From: an uncultured Tateyamaria sp.
GTDB lineage: Bacteria > Pseudomonadota > Alphaproteobacteria > Rhodobacterales > Rhodobacteraceae
Reading direction: 5' to 3'
DNA: 64,000 nt
Assembly (NCBI RefSeq): GCF_947496075.1
Contig: NZ_CANMBJ010000001.1
Location: forward strand, 62,001-126,000
Shown here piece after piece: positions 26,006 to 35,029 of the stretch (position 1 is the stretch's first letter; the number at the start of each line of letters is the position of its first letter). Position numbers and translations under genes: made by a program. The notes below the pieces were generated by a model that was given only the letters and a program-made list of their open reading frames with translations, made no database searches and was not told the origin of the DNA.

Positions 26006-26323
26006 ATGAGCACCTTTGACGAGCGCGAAAGCGCTTTTGAAAACAAATTCGCCCACGACGCGGAAATGCAGTTCAAGGCGGACGCCCGCCGTAACAAGCT
26101 GCTGGGCCTTTGGGCCGCCGACCTGATGGGCAAGACCGGCGACGCCGCCGAAGAATATGCACGTGAAGTTGTGAAATCCGACTTCGAAGAAGCGGGGCAC
26201 GAGGACGTCTACCGCAAGGTGGCGGGTGATCTTGGCGCCAAGGCGGATGAGGCCACAATCCGCGCCAAGATGGCTGAACTGATGGCGGAGGCGAAAGCTC
26301 AGTTGATGAGTGAACTAGAGTAG
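26006..26323 (+). CDS. F1-ATPase inhibitory zeta subunit (DUF1476)
   Basis: 105 residues, all helical. The N-terminal inhibitory region begins [20 protein letters not shown]. The following segment, [19 protein letters not shown], is the family hallmark. In Paracoccus and relatives this family is the zeta inhibitor that inserts into F1 and blocks ATP hydrolysis. The gene is single, preceded by GGGGGG and followed by a clear terminator. Confidence 0.9.
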   Translation: MSTFDERESAFENKFAHDAEMQFKADARRNKLLGLWAADLMGKTGDAAEEYAREVVKSDFEEAGHEDVYRKVAGDLGAKADEATIRAKMAELMAEAKAQLMSELE

Positions 26324-26360
26324 TATCATTGGCTTGAAGCTTAAAATTGATGTGAAACGA

Positions 26361-26390
26361 AGCGCGCGCCTTTACCGGTGCGCGCTTTTT
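26361..26390 (+). terminator. Intrinsic terminator after the zeta subunit gene
   Basis: AGCGCGC (26361-26367) and GCGCGCT (26380-26386) form a seven-pair GC stem followed by TTTT. It lies 38 bases after the stop. Confidence 0.85.
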
Positions 26391-26485
26391 GATTTGCATT
26401 GTCACCAGTTGCCTCACCTCCGTTAAGAAATGGCACACTCTTGCCCGCTAGCCCTTGATTGGGGACTGCGGGAAAGGGTCGGTAC

Positions 26486-28384
26486 ATGCACAGAATTCAG
26501 GCGTTGGCGGTGGTGCGCACCGCCCTTCGGGTCGGCATGCCGATGATGATCCTTGTGGCATGTGTCATGCTTCTGGCGCGCCAAATCCCGATGGACGTGG
26601 TGGCCAGTCTGCCACAACAGCTGGCCGACATCTCGATCTTACAATGGGGTCTGGCCGCTGTTCTGACCCTTGGAAGCTTTTTCGCCGTCGCCCAATATGA
26701 CGTGCAGGCACATCGGACTCTTGGCACCGGTGTACCCGAAGGCCAAGCACGGATCACCGGGGCTGTCGGAATCGCCATTGGTCAAACGGTCGGTTTTGGC
26801 TTGGTGTCGGGTGCTCTGGCGCGGTGGCGCATGCTGCCGGGGATGAGTGTGACGCAGGCGTTGAAACTGTCCACGCTGGTGTCACTAACCTTCGTCGTGG
26901 CCTGGGCCAGCGTGACAGGGCTGGTCAGCGCCGTTTTGCCAGCCCCCGCATGGACGATCCCCTTGTCTGTCGGCGCCATTGCCCTGCTGCCCGCCTGTGC
27001 CGCATTGCTATTCTGGTGCCCGACCTTGCGCATTGGGCGCCAAACGATTCCAATGCCCAGCCTGCGCATCGCCGGTTCGATCCTGATCTGGGCGCTAGTC
27101 GACATGGCCCTGGCGGCGGCGGCGCTTTGGGTGCTGCTGCCCTCCGGCACAATGGCCTTTGAGGTGCTGTTGCCGCTGTTCATGGTCGCCCTTGGCTGTG
27201 GACTGATGTCGAACACACCCGGCGGCGTCGGTCCCTTCGAATTGATCCTCGTGTCGGCGTTGCCCGCCGGTGCCGGGTTCGAGGCGGGTGTTCTGGCAGC
27301 CATCCTTGCGTTTCGCATCGTCTATTATGCCGCCCCGGCCTGTCTGGCCATCCTCGCCATGTTGCGGCCCCTGCCCGCCGTGACCAAGTGGCACCAAGCT
27401 GTGCCGCCGTGGCAAGCATTGCCACGCAGCGAAGCGCAGGCCCTGCGCCAGAACGGTGGTCAGGTCGATCCGGCAACATCCGGCAGCAGCGCACCGATCT
27501 GGCCCACATCGCAAACCCGCACTCTGTTTACGGACCCGCAGGGCCGCGCTGACACCTCTGTATTGACTTGGTTGCACTGTACCGCGCGGGCACATGGGCG
27601 CATTCCGTTGCTGTACAAATCCGGGCAGCGGCTGGCCCAAGTGGCGCGTCGCGGCGGTTGGGCCGTACTGCACATTGCCGATGATGCCATTATCGATTTG
27701 GCGCACTACGATATCGACACCCCCCTACGCCGAAGATTGCGCCGTAAGCTGCGGGCTGCGCAAAAGGCCGGGATCACCTTGCGATCGGATACCCCTTTGC
27801 AACCGCAATCAGCAGCCAATGTCGATGCAGAGTGGCAAGCCCAATGCGGATCCGCGCGCGGCGGAAGTATGGGACGGTATTGCCCGAATTATATTTCGCA
27901 GCAATGGGTTGTCAGCGCATATTCAGATAATGAACTCGTTGGGTTCGCCACATTTCATCATAGCCAATCGGACTGGTGCCTGGACATCATGCGTCACGGC
28001 GCAGACACACCCGATGGTACGATGCATGCCCTTGTTCATCAGGCCCTAATGGATGCAAAGGCAATGGGGTGCACGCGCGTCAGCCTTGCATCGGTCACTG
28101 CCTGCCCAGACCTGAGCCGCCCAATGTGGCGTTGGGCGGCTCAGGTGGCTGTCCGTCATGCCGGAGGCACGGGGTTGCGCCAATTCAAATCCGCATTTGC
28201 CCCGCGCTGGGTTCCCCGATATGCTGCCGCTCCAACCTGGGCTGGCCTGGTGCTGGGCTTGGCCGATATCGCCCGTACCGTGCACGCCCCTGATCCGCTG
28301 CCGAACCGCATGCCAGAAGCAAATGCAAACGTAGCTCATCATGAAGATGAGAATTATGAACTGGCCTCACGTTCGGCGGCATGA
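26486..28384 (+). CDS. MprF-like lipid aminoacyltransferase/flippase (DUF2156 C-terminal domain)
   Basis: 632 residues from the ATG at 26486. The N-terminal half (to about 300) has around eight membrane segments of the flippase type, including a conserved NTPGGVGPFELI motif. The C-terminal half is the GNAT-like synthase domain, with LRRKLRAAQKAGI, FATFHHSQSDWCLDIMRHG and the closing GLRQFKSAFAPRWVPRY. In MprF proteins this domain moves lysine or alanine from tRNA onto phosphatidylglycerol, and the membrane part flips the product. Which amino acid, or whether another headgroup is used, cannot be read. Confidence 0.82.
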   Translation: MHRIQALAVVRTALRVGMPMMILVACVMLLARQIPMDVVASLPQQLADISILQWGLAAVLTLGSFFAVAQYDVQAHRTLGTGVPEGQARITGAVGIAIGQTVGFGLVSGALARWRMLPGMSVTQALKLSTLVSLTFVVAWASVTGLVSAVLPAPAWTIPLSVGAIALLPACAALLFWCPTLRIGRQTIPMPSLRIAGSILIWALVDMALAAAALWVLLPSGTMAFEVLLPLFMVALGCGLMSNTPGGVGPFELILVSALPAGAGFEAGVLAAILAFRIVYYAAPACLAILAMLRPLPAVTKWHQAVPPWQALPRSEAQALRQNGGQVDPATSGSSAPIWPTSQTRTLFTDPQGRADTSVLTWLHCTARAHGRIPLLYKSGQRLAQVARRGGWAVLHIADDAIIDLAHYDIDTPLRRRLRRKLRAAQKAGITLRSDTPLQPQSAANVDAEWQAQCGSARGGSMGRYCPNYISQQWVVSAYSDNELVGFATFHHSQSDWCLDIMRHGADTPDGTMHALVHQALMDAKAMGCTRVSLASVTACPDLSRPMWRWAAQVAVRHAGGTGLRQFKSAFAPRWVPRYAAAPTWAGLVLGLADIARTVHAPDPLPNRMPEANANVAHHEDENYELASRSAA

Positions 28385-28420
28385 CATGTGATCGAAACTC
28401 TTCGCGCGAAAGGTTTCCCC

Positions 28421-29437
28421 ATGTCGGATGCTCTGACTACTCTTCTGGCCGAAAAAGGCACTTTGTTGGCCGATGGTGCCACGGGCACCAATCTGTTTGC
28501 CATGGGCCTGATGTCAGGTGACGCCCCCGAGTTGTGGAACGAGGAGGAACCCCAGAAGATCAAGGCGCTGTACAAAGGGGCCGTTGACGCGGGAAGCGAC
28601 GTGTTTCTAACCAACTCCTTTGGCGCCAACGCATCGCGGCTCAAGCTGCATGACGCCGGCCACCGTGCCTTCGAACTGAGCAAGATCGCCGCCGAACTTG
28701 GTCGCGAGGTCGCGGATGCCGCCGGACGCAAGGTGATCGTTGCAGGCTCGGTTGGTCCGACTGGCGATATCATGGAACCTGTCGGCAGCCTGACCCACGC
28801 AGACGCGGTCGAGATGTTTCACGAAACCGCCGCCGGATTGAAGGCGGGCGGCGCAGATATCGGTTGGTTGGAGACCATTTCGGCCCCCGAAGAATACACG
28901 GCTGCCGCAGAAGGATTTGCCCGGGCGGAGTTGCCTTGGGTCGGTACAATGAGCTTTGACACCGCGGGCCGCACGATGATGGGTGTGACAAGTACAGATA
29001 TGGCGACGCTGGTGGCTGGGCTGGATTTCCCGCCCGTGGCTTTTGGTGCCAATTGCGGCACGGGTGCCTCAGATCTGCTGCGCACGGTGCTGGGCTTTGC
29101 CGCCACCGGTACGACGCTGCCCATCATCGCCAAGGGCAATGCGGGCATTCCGAAATACCACGACGGGCATATTCACTATGATGGCACGCCGGAGTTGATG
29201 GGGGACTATGCCGCCATGGCCCGCAATTGTGGTGCGACCATCATTGGCGGTTGCTGTGGCACGACCCCGGCCCATCTGGAGAAGATGCGCGAGGCGTTGG
29301 ACACGCGCGCCGTGCAGGCGGCCCCGTCGCTGGATGCAATTGTTGAAGCGCTGGGTGCATTTTCTTCCGCCAGTGATGGCACCGGTGATGATGACAACCG
29401 CCCGACCCGCAAGCGCCGTGGACGGCGTGCGGCCTAG
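28421..29437 (+). CDS. Homocysteine S-methyltransferase (annotated type: betaine-homocysteine methyltransferase)
   Basis: 338 residues from the ATG at 28421 (AAAGG upstream); a GTG eleven codons earlier is possible. The TIM-barrel starts LLADGATGTNLFAMGL. The zinc-binding cysteines are in FGANCGTG and GGCCGTTPAHL. The C-terminus ends in a disordered Asp/Arg tail. The family methylates homocysteine to methionine. A corrinoid protein gene lies 1.3 kb downstream, so it may take methyl groups from methylcobalamin as the homocysteine-binding part of a split methionine synthase instead of from betaine. Confidence 0.85.
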   Translation: MSDALTTLLAEKGTLLADGATGTNLFAMGLMSGDAPELWNEEEPQKIKALYKGAVDAGSDVFLTNSFGANASRLKLHDAGHRAFELSKIAAELGREVADAAGRKVIVAGSVGPTGDIMEPVGSLTHADAVEMFHETAAGLKAGGADIGWLETISAPEEYTAAAEGFARAELPWVGTMSFDTAGRTMMGVTSTDMATLVAGLDFPPVAFGANCGTGASDLLRTVLGFAATGTTLPIIAKGNAGIPKYHDGHIHYDGTPELMGDYAAMARNCGATIIGGCCGTTPAHLEKMREALDTRAVQAAPSLDAIVEALGAFSSASDGTGDDDNRPTRKRRGRRAA

Positions 29438-30510
29438 AACAGGCTCAGCTGGGCGCTGGGTGCGCGCGGCGGCCGAAACAGGTCGGTGCGCATCGGTGCC
29501 AGATTTTCCTTCAACCCCAGACGCTTGACGGCCACTTTGAACCGATGTGCGACAATCTCGGCATAGGGTCCTTCGCCCCGCATCCGGTGCCCCCAGCGGG
29601 CATCATAATCCTTGCCCCCGTGCATTTCGCGCAGGCGCGACATGATGCGGTGTGCGCGGTCGGGATAATGCGCGGCAAGCCACTCCTGCCAGAGCAGCGA
29701 CACCTCTTGCGGCAGGCGCAGCATGATCCAGCTGGCACTGCCCGCCCCAGCTGCCGCGCCCGCGCCAAGGATCGCCTCAAGCTCGGGATCGGTGAGTGCG
29801 GGCACCATGGGCGAGGCCATGATGCGGACCGGAATACCCGCCGCTGTCAATCTGCGCATCGTTGCGAGCCGTCGCGTGGGCGTGGGCGCGCGCGGCTCCA
29901 TCGCACGGGACAGTTCGGGATCGAGTGTGGTGACGGACAGACCAACCCGCGCCAACCCCTTGGCCGCCATACGCGCCAGGATGTCGATGTCGCGTTCGAT
30001 CAGCGTGCCCTTGGTCACGATGGCGACGGGATGGTCGCAGGCTTCCAGCACCTCAAGGCAACGGCGCATGATCTCGTGCGTGCGATCGATGGGCTGGTAC
30101 GGGTCCGTGTTGGTGCCAATGGCGAGCGTTGCCACCTTGTAACTTTTGCGGGCCAGTTCGGCGCGCAGCACGTCTGGCGCATCAGGCCGCGCCACAAGCC
30201 GCGTTTCGAAATCCAGGCCCGGAGACAGGCCCAGATAGGCGTGGGTGGGCCGGGCAAAACAGTAGACACATCCGTGTTCGCACCCACGGTAAGGATTGAT
30301 CGACCGGTCAAACGGCAGATCGGGAGACCGGTTGTAGCTGATCAAGCTGCGCGGGTGTTCGATGCTGACCTCCGTCCTCAGGGTCGGCAGGTCCTCCTCC
30401 ATTTCCCATCCATCGGCCTCGGCGTGACGGCTGACCTTGTCATACCGGCTGACTGCGTTGGACACGGCGCCGCGGGCCTTGGGGGTGTGAGTTTGCAGAT
30501 CGGGTTTCAT
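29434..30510 (-). CDS. PA0069 family radical SAM protein
   Basis: 358 residues. The iron-sulfur cluster motif is CEHGCVYC (CX3CX2C), in the context INPYRGCEHGCVYCFARP. The SAM-binding glycine-rich and LARVGLSVTTLD strands follow. This Rv2578c/PA0069-like group is related to spore photoproduct lyase, but its substrate is not known. It is convergent with the homocysteine methyltransferase gene (four-base overlap of ends) and sits between two parts of the presumed methyl-transfer system. That position may be chance. Confidence 0.85.
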   Translation of the reverse strand: MKPDLQTHTPKARGAVSNAVSRYDKVSRHAEADGWEMEEDLPTLRTEVSIEHPRSLISYNRSPDLPFDRSINPYRGCEHGCVYCFARPTHAYLGLSPGLDFETRLVARPDAPDVLRAELARKSYKVATLAIGTNTDPYQPIDRTHEIMRRCLEVLEACDHPVAIVTKGTLIERDIDILARMAAKGLARVGLSVTTLDPELSRAMEPRAPTPTRRLATMRRLTAAGIPVRIMASPMVPALTDPELEAILGAGAAAGAGSASWIMLRLPQEVSLLWQEWLAAHYPDRAHRIMSRLREMHGGKDYDARWGHRMRGEGPYAEIVAHRFKVAVKRLGLKENLAPMRTDLFRPPRAPSAQLSLF

Positions 30511-30625
30511 ACGCCCACACTAGAACAGAACAGGAACATTTTCCAGAATGAACGCATCACAAGACGCCGCATCGGCATACAACAGCACACAAAAGTGACA
30601 CTCAGCGTCGCACGCGAAGCGGCCC

Positions 30626-30657
30626 ATGTCGCAATTCAGACAGTCCACCTGCGACAT
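30626..30657. promoter_or_regulatory. Inverted repeat upstream of the corrinoid protein gene
   Basis: ATGTCGCA (30626-30633) and TGCGACAT (30650-30657) are perfect 8-base arms with 16 bases between them, about 60 bases before the ATG at 30719. The position fits a transcription-factor site or a leader hairpin. No known cobalamin or SAM riboswitch was recognised. Confidence 0.35.
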
Positions 30658-30718
30658 TCTGAACGATAACTCGAAAAAACCAGGCACCGGGTCCGGCACC
30701 CACTCAAGAGGAATGCCC

Positions 30719-31420
30719 ATGTCAGACGAAGACGAAATCATCCTGTCCGAACTTGATGACGAAGAGCTTGTCCAGCAGATGTTCGACGACCTCTACGATG
30801 GTCTCAAGGAAGAGATCGAGGAAGCGGTCAACATCCTGCTCGAACGCGGCTGGGTGCCTTACGACATCCTGACCAAGGCTTTGGTCGGGGGTATGACGAT
30901 TGTGGGACATGATTTCCGCGACGGCATTCTGTTCGTGCCCGAAGTGCTGCTGGCTGCAAACGCGATGAAGGGCGGCATGTTCATCCTCAAGCCGCTGCTC
31001 GCCGAAACCGGCGCACCGCGCGTTGGCAAGATGGTCATCGGAACGGTCAAGGGTGACATCCATGATATTGGCAAGAACCTCGTGTCGATGATGATGGAAG
31101 GCGCAGGCTTCGAAGTGGTCGATCTTGGCATCAACAACCCGGTCGAAAACTATCTGGAAGCGATCGAACAGGAAGGTCCTGACATTCTGGGCATGTCGGC
31201 GCTGCTGACCACAACTATGCCTTATATGAAGGTCGTGATCGACACGATGGTCGAACAGGGCATTCGGGATGACTATATCGTTCTGGTGGGTGGCGCGCCG
31301 CTGAATGAAGAGTTCGGCAAGGCCATCGGCGCCGACGCCTATTGCCGCGACGCGGCCGTGGCGGTCGAAACGGCCAAGGAATTCGTGGCCCGCAAGCATA
31401 ACCAGATGGCGGCAGGCTAA
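30719..31420 (+). CDS. Corrinoid (cobalamin-binding) methyl-transfer protein
   Basis: 233 residues from the ATG at 30719 with AGAGGA upstream. An N-terminal helical cap (to about 95) precedes a Rossmann B12 domain. The cobalt-ligating motif is GTVKGDIHDIGKNLV (DxHxxG). It is followed by LGMSALLTTTMPYM and VLVGGAPL, standard for MtaC/MtbC/MetH-type corrinoid proteins. It shuttles a methyl group between a donor methyltransferase and an acceptor. The neighbouring homocysteine methyltransferase and DUF1638 genes suggest methionine synthesis. Confidence 0.92.
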   Translation: MSDEDEIILSELDDEELVQQMFDDLYDGLKEEIEEAVNILLERGWVPYDILTKALVGGMTIVGHDFRDGILFVPEVLLAANAMKGGMFILKPLLAETGAPRVGKMVIGTVKGDIHDIGKNLVSMMMEGAGFEVVDLGINNPVENYLEAIEQEGPDILGMSALLTTTMPYMKVVIDTMVEQGIRDDYIVLVGGAPLNEEFGKAIGADAYCRDAAVAVETAKEFVARKHNQMAAG

Positions 31421-31454
31421 CTGTCCTGTCGCCCCGGCCCAACCGGAGGACGAC

Positions 31455-32000
31455 ATGCTGCTTGATACACCGATCTGCGACTTTGGCGCGCCAGCGCCAC
31501 AGTTCAGCCTCGTGAACGCGCATGGCGCCGTGCATAACCTGTCAGACCACATGGGTGAGAACGGCGTGCTTGTGGCGTTCATCTGCAATCATTGCCCCTA
31601 TGTCATCGCGATTGCGGACCGACTGGCGGCGGATGCAAAGGCCCTGAAAACACTGGGTATCGGCGTGATTGCCATCAATGCCAATGACTATGCCGCCTAC
31701 CCCGCTGATGCCCCGGACAAAATGCCCGGTTTTGCGGCAAAACACGGGTTTGACTTTCCCTATCTCATCGACGCGGATCAGTCCGTTGCGCGCGCCTATG
31801 GCGCTGTATGCACACCCGATTTCTTCGGCTTCAACCGCGATGGACAGTTGCAATACCGGGGGCGGCTAGACGACACACGTATGGGTGACGCCAAAGATCG
31901 CGTGCCCGAGTTGCTAAACGCCATGCGGCAGGTGGCCGAAACCGGACACGGTCCCCAAGACCAGAGGCCCAGCATGGGGTGTTCGATTAAATGGCGCTGA
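31455..32000 (+). CDS. Thioredoxin-like family protein (peroxiredoxin-type)
   Basis: 181 residues from the ATG at 31455 (CGGAGGA upstream). It has the AhpC/thioredoxin fold start APAPQFSLVNAHG. The active-site region is FICNHCPYV with a single Cys, where thioredoxins have CxxC. Later the cis-Pro strand reads VCTPDFFGFNRDG. The NHCPYV type is a frequent single-Cys redoxin of unknown partner. It lies 34 bases after the corrinoid gene, and its end overlaps the DUF1638 start by ten bases, so it belongs to the same operon. Confidence 0.82.
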   Translation: MLLDTPICDFGAPAPQFSLVNAHGAVHNLSDHMGENGVLVAFICNHCPYVIAIADRLAADAKALKTLGIGVIAINANDYAAYPADAPDKMPGFAAKHGFDFPYLIDADQSVARAYGAVCTPDFFGFNRDGQLQYRGRLDDTRMGDAKDRVPELLNAMRQVAETGHGPQDQRPSMGCSIKWR

Positions 32001-32623
32001 CAGACGCCCAATTGACTGACTCCGGCCTGCCCGCCACAGGCGCGGGACGTATCTTGCTGATTGCCTGCGGTGCGCTCGCCCGCGAGATACTGGATCTCAA
32101 ACGCACAAACGGCTGGGATCACATGGATCTGACCTGCCTGCCCGCCAAGTACCACTTGTTCCCTGACAAAATCACGGAGGCGGTGGGTGACGCGGTCACC
32201 AGGCACCGTGACGGCTATGAAACCATCTTTGTGGTCTATGCGGATTGCGGGACGGGCGGCCTGCTGCAAGCCGCCTGTGCCGAGATGGGTGTAGAGATGA
32301 TCTCGGGTCCACACTGCTACAGTTTTTTCGAGGGAAATGAAAGATTTGCAGCGCAAAGTGAAAGTGAAATCACCACCTTCTACCTGACTGATTTCCTCGT
32401 CCGCCAGTTCGAAGCCTTCATAATCAAACCCATGGGGCTCGACCGCCATCCCGAACTGCGGGACATGTATTTCGGCAATTATGAAAAGCTCGTTTACCAG
32501 GCCCAGACCAATGATCCGAGCCTTACCGAGAAGGCGCGCGCCGCGGCACACACACTGGGACTGACCTTTGAACGTCGCTTTACAGGCTATGGTGACCTGC
32601 AAACCACTCTGAAGCGGCTTTAA
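31991..32623 (+). CDS. DUF1638 domain protein
   Basis: 210 residues. It begins with an ILLIACGALAREILDLK strand-helix. Conserved blocks are LPAKYHLFPDKI, VYADCGTGGLLQAAC, ISGPHCYSFFEGN and TFYLTDFLVRQF, diagnostic for DUF1638. Members lie beside corrinoid proteins and methyltransferases in bacteria and methanogens. Cys and His residues in the conserved blocks suggest metal or cofactor binding. The biochemical role is unproven. It overlaps the end of the thioredoxin-like gene. Confidence 0.85.
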   Translation: MALTDAQLTDSGLPATGAGRILLIACGALAREILDLKRTNGWDHMDLTCLPAKYHLFPDKITEAVGDAVTRHRDGYETIFVVYADCGTGGLLQAACAEMGVEMISGPHCYSFFEGNERFAAQSESEITTFYLTDFLVRQFEAFIIKPMGLDRHPELRDMYFGNYEKLVYQAQTNDPSLTEKARAAAHTLGLTFERRFTGYGDLQTTLKRL

Positions 32624-32639
32624 CAGCACCTTCTTCTGA

Positions 32640-32684
32640 CCGGAAATACGACGGGGGCGCCGCAGGCGGGGGCAGAGCCCCCTG
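32640..32684. repeat. GC-rich palindromic intergenic repeat, REP-like
   Basis: On the minus strand the segment reads AGGGGGCTCTGCCCCC followed by GCCTGCGGCGCCCCC and a short ATTTCCGG tail. Similar G/C hairpin units followed by an AT-rich tail are scattered in intergenic regions of Rhodobacterales genomes. Only one copy is visible here, so repeat status rests on recollection of other genomes. It may also end transcription of the DUF1638 operon. Confidence 0.35.
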
Positions 32685-32715
32685 AATCATGGTGTCGCCT
32701 CTGGCGGCCTTGGGA

Positions 32716-33123
32716 TCACGCAGCCGCGGCAACCAACTGAATCCGCTCGATCATGGCCCGAAGCCCATTTGAGCGTTGCGCCGATAGGTGGTCGTTCAGC
32801 CCCAGCCGCGCCATTTCGGCCCGCGCATCCACGGCACGCACCTCGGCCACCGGCAAGCCGTTGTATAGCCTGCGCAGCACTGCAATCAGCCCCTTCACGA
32901 TCATTGCATCGCTTTCGCCGTCAAATCGGAATATCCCGTTTTCGATCTGCGGATGCAGCCAGACCTGGCTGGCACAGCCGTCAACCTTGGTTGCAGGCAC
33001 CTTGAGCGCAGCGGGCAGAGGGTCCATCGCCTTGCCCTGCTCGATCACATAACGATAACGGTCTTCCCAATCCTCGAGAAACTCAAAATCTTCCACGATC
33101 TCTTCAAAGCTGGCCGTTGCCAT
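32716..33123 (-). CDS. sufE: SufE family sulfur acceptor
   Basis: 135 residues from the ATG at 33123. The conserved sulfur-accepting Cys is in KVDGCASQVWL. The N-terminus (FEFLEDWEDRYRYVIEQGK) and the end (GLNDHLSAQRSNGLRAMIERI) match SufE. It accepts persulfide from the cysteine desulfurase SufS for iron-sulfur cluster assembly. No suf operon is adjacent, which is common for this gene in roseobacters. Confidence 0.92.
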   Translation of the reverse strand: MATASFEEIVEDFEFLEDWEDRYRYVIEQGKAMDPLPAALKVPATKVDGCASQVWLHPQIENGIFRFDGESDAMIVKGLIAVLRRLYNGLPVAEVRAVDARAEMARLGLNDHLSAQRSNGLRAMIERIQLVAAAA

Positions 33124-33259
33124 CCGGTATCCCCACATCATGCCTGTGCCTTTGTGACCTAGGCGCAGCAGCCGCAAAGGTCCAGAGCAGCAATGGATGC
33201 TTTTCAACAGCGCCTGCATCCGCTACCACATGTGCCAAAAGCAAATATGCGAGCGGACA

Positions 33260-33793
33260 ATGCGCCTGATCTTACCTGCCCTTCTGGTTGCCACGTTAAC
33301 CCTGTCGGCCTGCGCCGCTGTGCGTGACAGCCGGGTGAACCCGATCAACTGGTTTGGCAACAGTCGGTCCGGACCAGTTCAGCCCGACCCGAGGGCTGCG
33401 ACCAACCCGCTGATCCCGGAAACGCGAAGGGCGGGCCTGTTTTCCAGTCTGCGCGACCAGACGGAACTCTATGTCGGCACCCCTATTGATCAGGTCACTG
33501 ATCTGGTGATTGAACCGGTCCCCGGAGGCGCCATCGTACGGGCCACGGGCATCGCGGGCGAGGACCGTGTGTATGACGTGCGTCTGACCACCGAGAGCGA
33601 CGAAAACCTGCCTGTTGACGGTGTGCTGACCTATCAGTTGCGAGGCATTCACTCCGACCGCCCCACACGCACGCTCAGCCAGCGTGTGCGCACGGTCACG
33701 GCTGCCCGCCGCCTGACCGATCAGGAATTGGCCGAGATCCGCGTGATCCGTGTTGAGGGATTGCGCAACGCGCAATCAACCACGCGGCGCTGA
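33260..33793 (+). CDS. Lipoprotein of unknown function
   Basis: 177 residues from the ATG at 33260. The lipoprotein signal peptide is LPALLVATLTLSACAAV, with the lipobox Cys at about residue 18. The mature protein has a linker (VNPINWFGNSRSGPVQ) and then a domain of about 110 residues with DLVIEPVPGGAIVRATGI and RTVTAARRLTDQELAEIRVIRV. I do not recognise a named family. The frame extends upstream to 33197 but that start has no support. Confidence 0.7.
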   Translation: MRLILPALLVATLTLSACAAVRDSRVNPINWFGNSRSGPVQPDPRAATNPLIPETRRAGLFSSLRDQTELYVGTPIDQVTDLVIEPVPGGAIVRATGIAGEDRVYDVRLTTESDENLPVDGVLTYQLRGIHSDRPTRTLSQRVRTVTAARRLTDQELAEIRVIRVEGLRNAQSTTRR

Positions 33794-33802
33794 CACACCG
33801 CG

Positions 33803-34963
33803 TCAATCCAGTGGAATGATCTGAACGTCGGCCCCGTTGGCCGTAAGCGCAACACGTCCGTCGCACAGCCTCAACGCATCCGTTCCGAACACTTCGGACC
33901 GCCAGCCCTGCAGCGCAGGAACATCCCGCACCCCTGCCGCCAACGCATCCAAGTCCGCAGCAGAGGCAATCAACTTGGCCGCAACACCCGCACTTTCCGT
34001 TTTGGCCTTGAGCAACACCCGCAGCAGGTCGGCCAGGGCCGGGTTAACCTGCAGCTTTTCACGTGACCGGTCGGGACGCGGCATCATGTCGGGGTCCATG
34101 TCCACCCCGCGCTGGACCGCGGCAAGGATGCCATCAGCGATGTCGCCCTTGCGCGCCTCACGCAGCAGCAGTCGTGATCGGCTCAAGTCCTCAAAGGATT
34201 TCGGTTTGTTGCTGGCCAGTTCCACCAGCGCATCATCCTTGAACACGCGGTTGCGAGGGATATTGCGTGTCTGTGCGTGGGTTTCGCGGAACGCGGCCAA
34301 TTCCCGGACCACCGCAAGGAACCGTGCCGAGTGCGTGCGTGTCTTGACCCTTTTCCAGGCGTCATCAGGCTTGATGATGTAGGTGTCGGGGCTGAGCAGC
34401 GTCTGAAGTTCTTCCGACACCCAACGCGCACGCCCGCTTTCTGACAGCTTGTCCGCGAGGAATTCGTAGATTTGCCGCAGATGCGTCACGTCCGCAATCG
34501 CATAGGTTTTCTGCGCGTCCGTCAGAGGCCGCCGCGACCAATCGGTAAAGCGCGAGGTCTTGTCGAGTGACTGCTTAGCGATCTTGCGCACCAGTGTCTC
34601 ATATCCCACCTGTTCGCCAAAGCCGCAGACCATCGCGGCCACCTGCGTGTCGAACAGCGGTTCGGGAAAGACCTGCGCATCAACATAGAAAATCTCGAGG
34701 TCCTGTCGTGCGGCGTGGAACACCTTGACCACCGATTTGTCGCGGAAAAGGTCGTAGAGCGGCTCAAGCGACAAGCCATCAGCCAGCGGATCAACCAGCA
34801 CGGCATTGCTGTCATCTGTGCCGGGCATGGCCAGCTGCACAAGGCAGAGTTTCGAGTAATAGGTCCGTTCGCGCAGGAATTCTGTATCGACGGTCACATA
34901 CGGGTGCGCGCGGGCCTCGGTACAGAATTCAGCCAACGCGTCCGTGGTTGTGATAGTTCTCAT
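33803..34963 (-). CDS. rnd: Ribonuclease D
   Basis: 386 residues. The DEDDy exonuclease motifs are VTVDTEFLRE (Exo I), VFHAARQDLEIFY (Exo II) and YAIADVTHLRQIYEFL (Exo III, Tyr first). An HRDC region follows (FREthAQTRNIPRNRVFKDD-type helices). RNase D trims tRNA 3' ends and other stable RNAs. It is a single gene, tail to tail with the lipoprotein gene. Confidence 0.93.
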   Translation of the reverse strand: MRTITTTDALAEFCTEARAHPYVTVDTEFLRERTYYSKLCLVQLAMPGTDDSNAVLVDPLADGLSLEPLYDLFRDKSVVKVFHAARQDLEIFYVDAQVFPEPLFDTQVAAMVCGFGEQVGYETLVRKIAKQSLDKTSRFTDWSRRPLTDAQKTYAIADVTHLRQIYEFLADKLSESGRARWVSEELQTLLSPDTYIIKPDDAWKRVKTRTHSARFLAVVRELAAFRETHAQTRNIPRNRVFKDDALVELASNKPKSFEDLSRSRLLLREARKGDIADGILAAVQRGVDMDPDMMPRPDRSREKLQVNPALADLLRVLLKAKTESAGVAAKLIASAADLDALAAGVRDVPALQGWRSEVFGTDALRLCDGRVALTANGADVQIIPLD

Positions 34964-35029
34964 GGGTGGTTCTTTTTGTTGCTTTTCACCGTCTGGTTGT
35001 CCGGTCCTACACCAACACGCGCACGCTGG

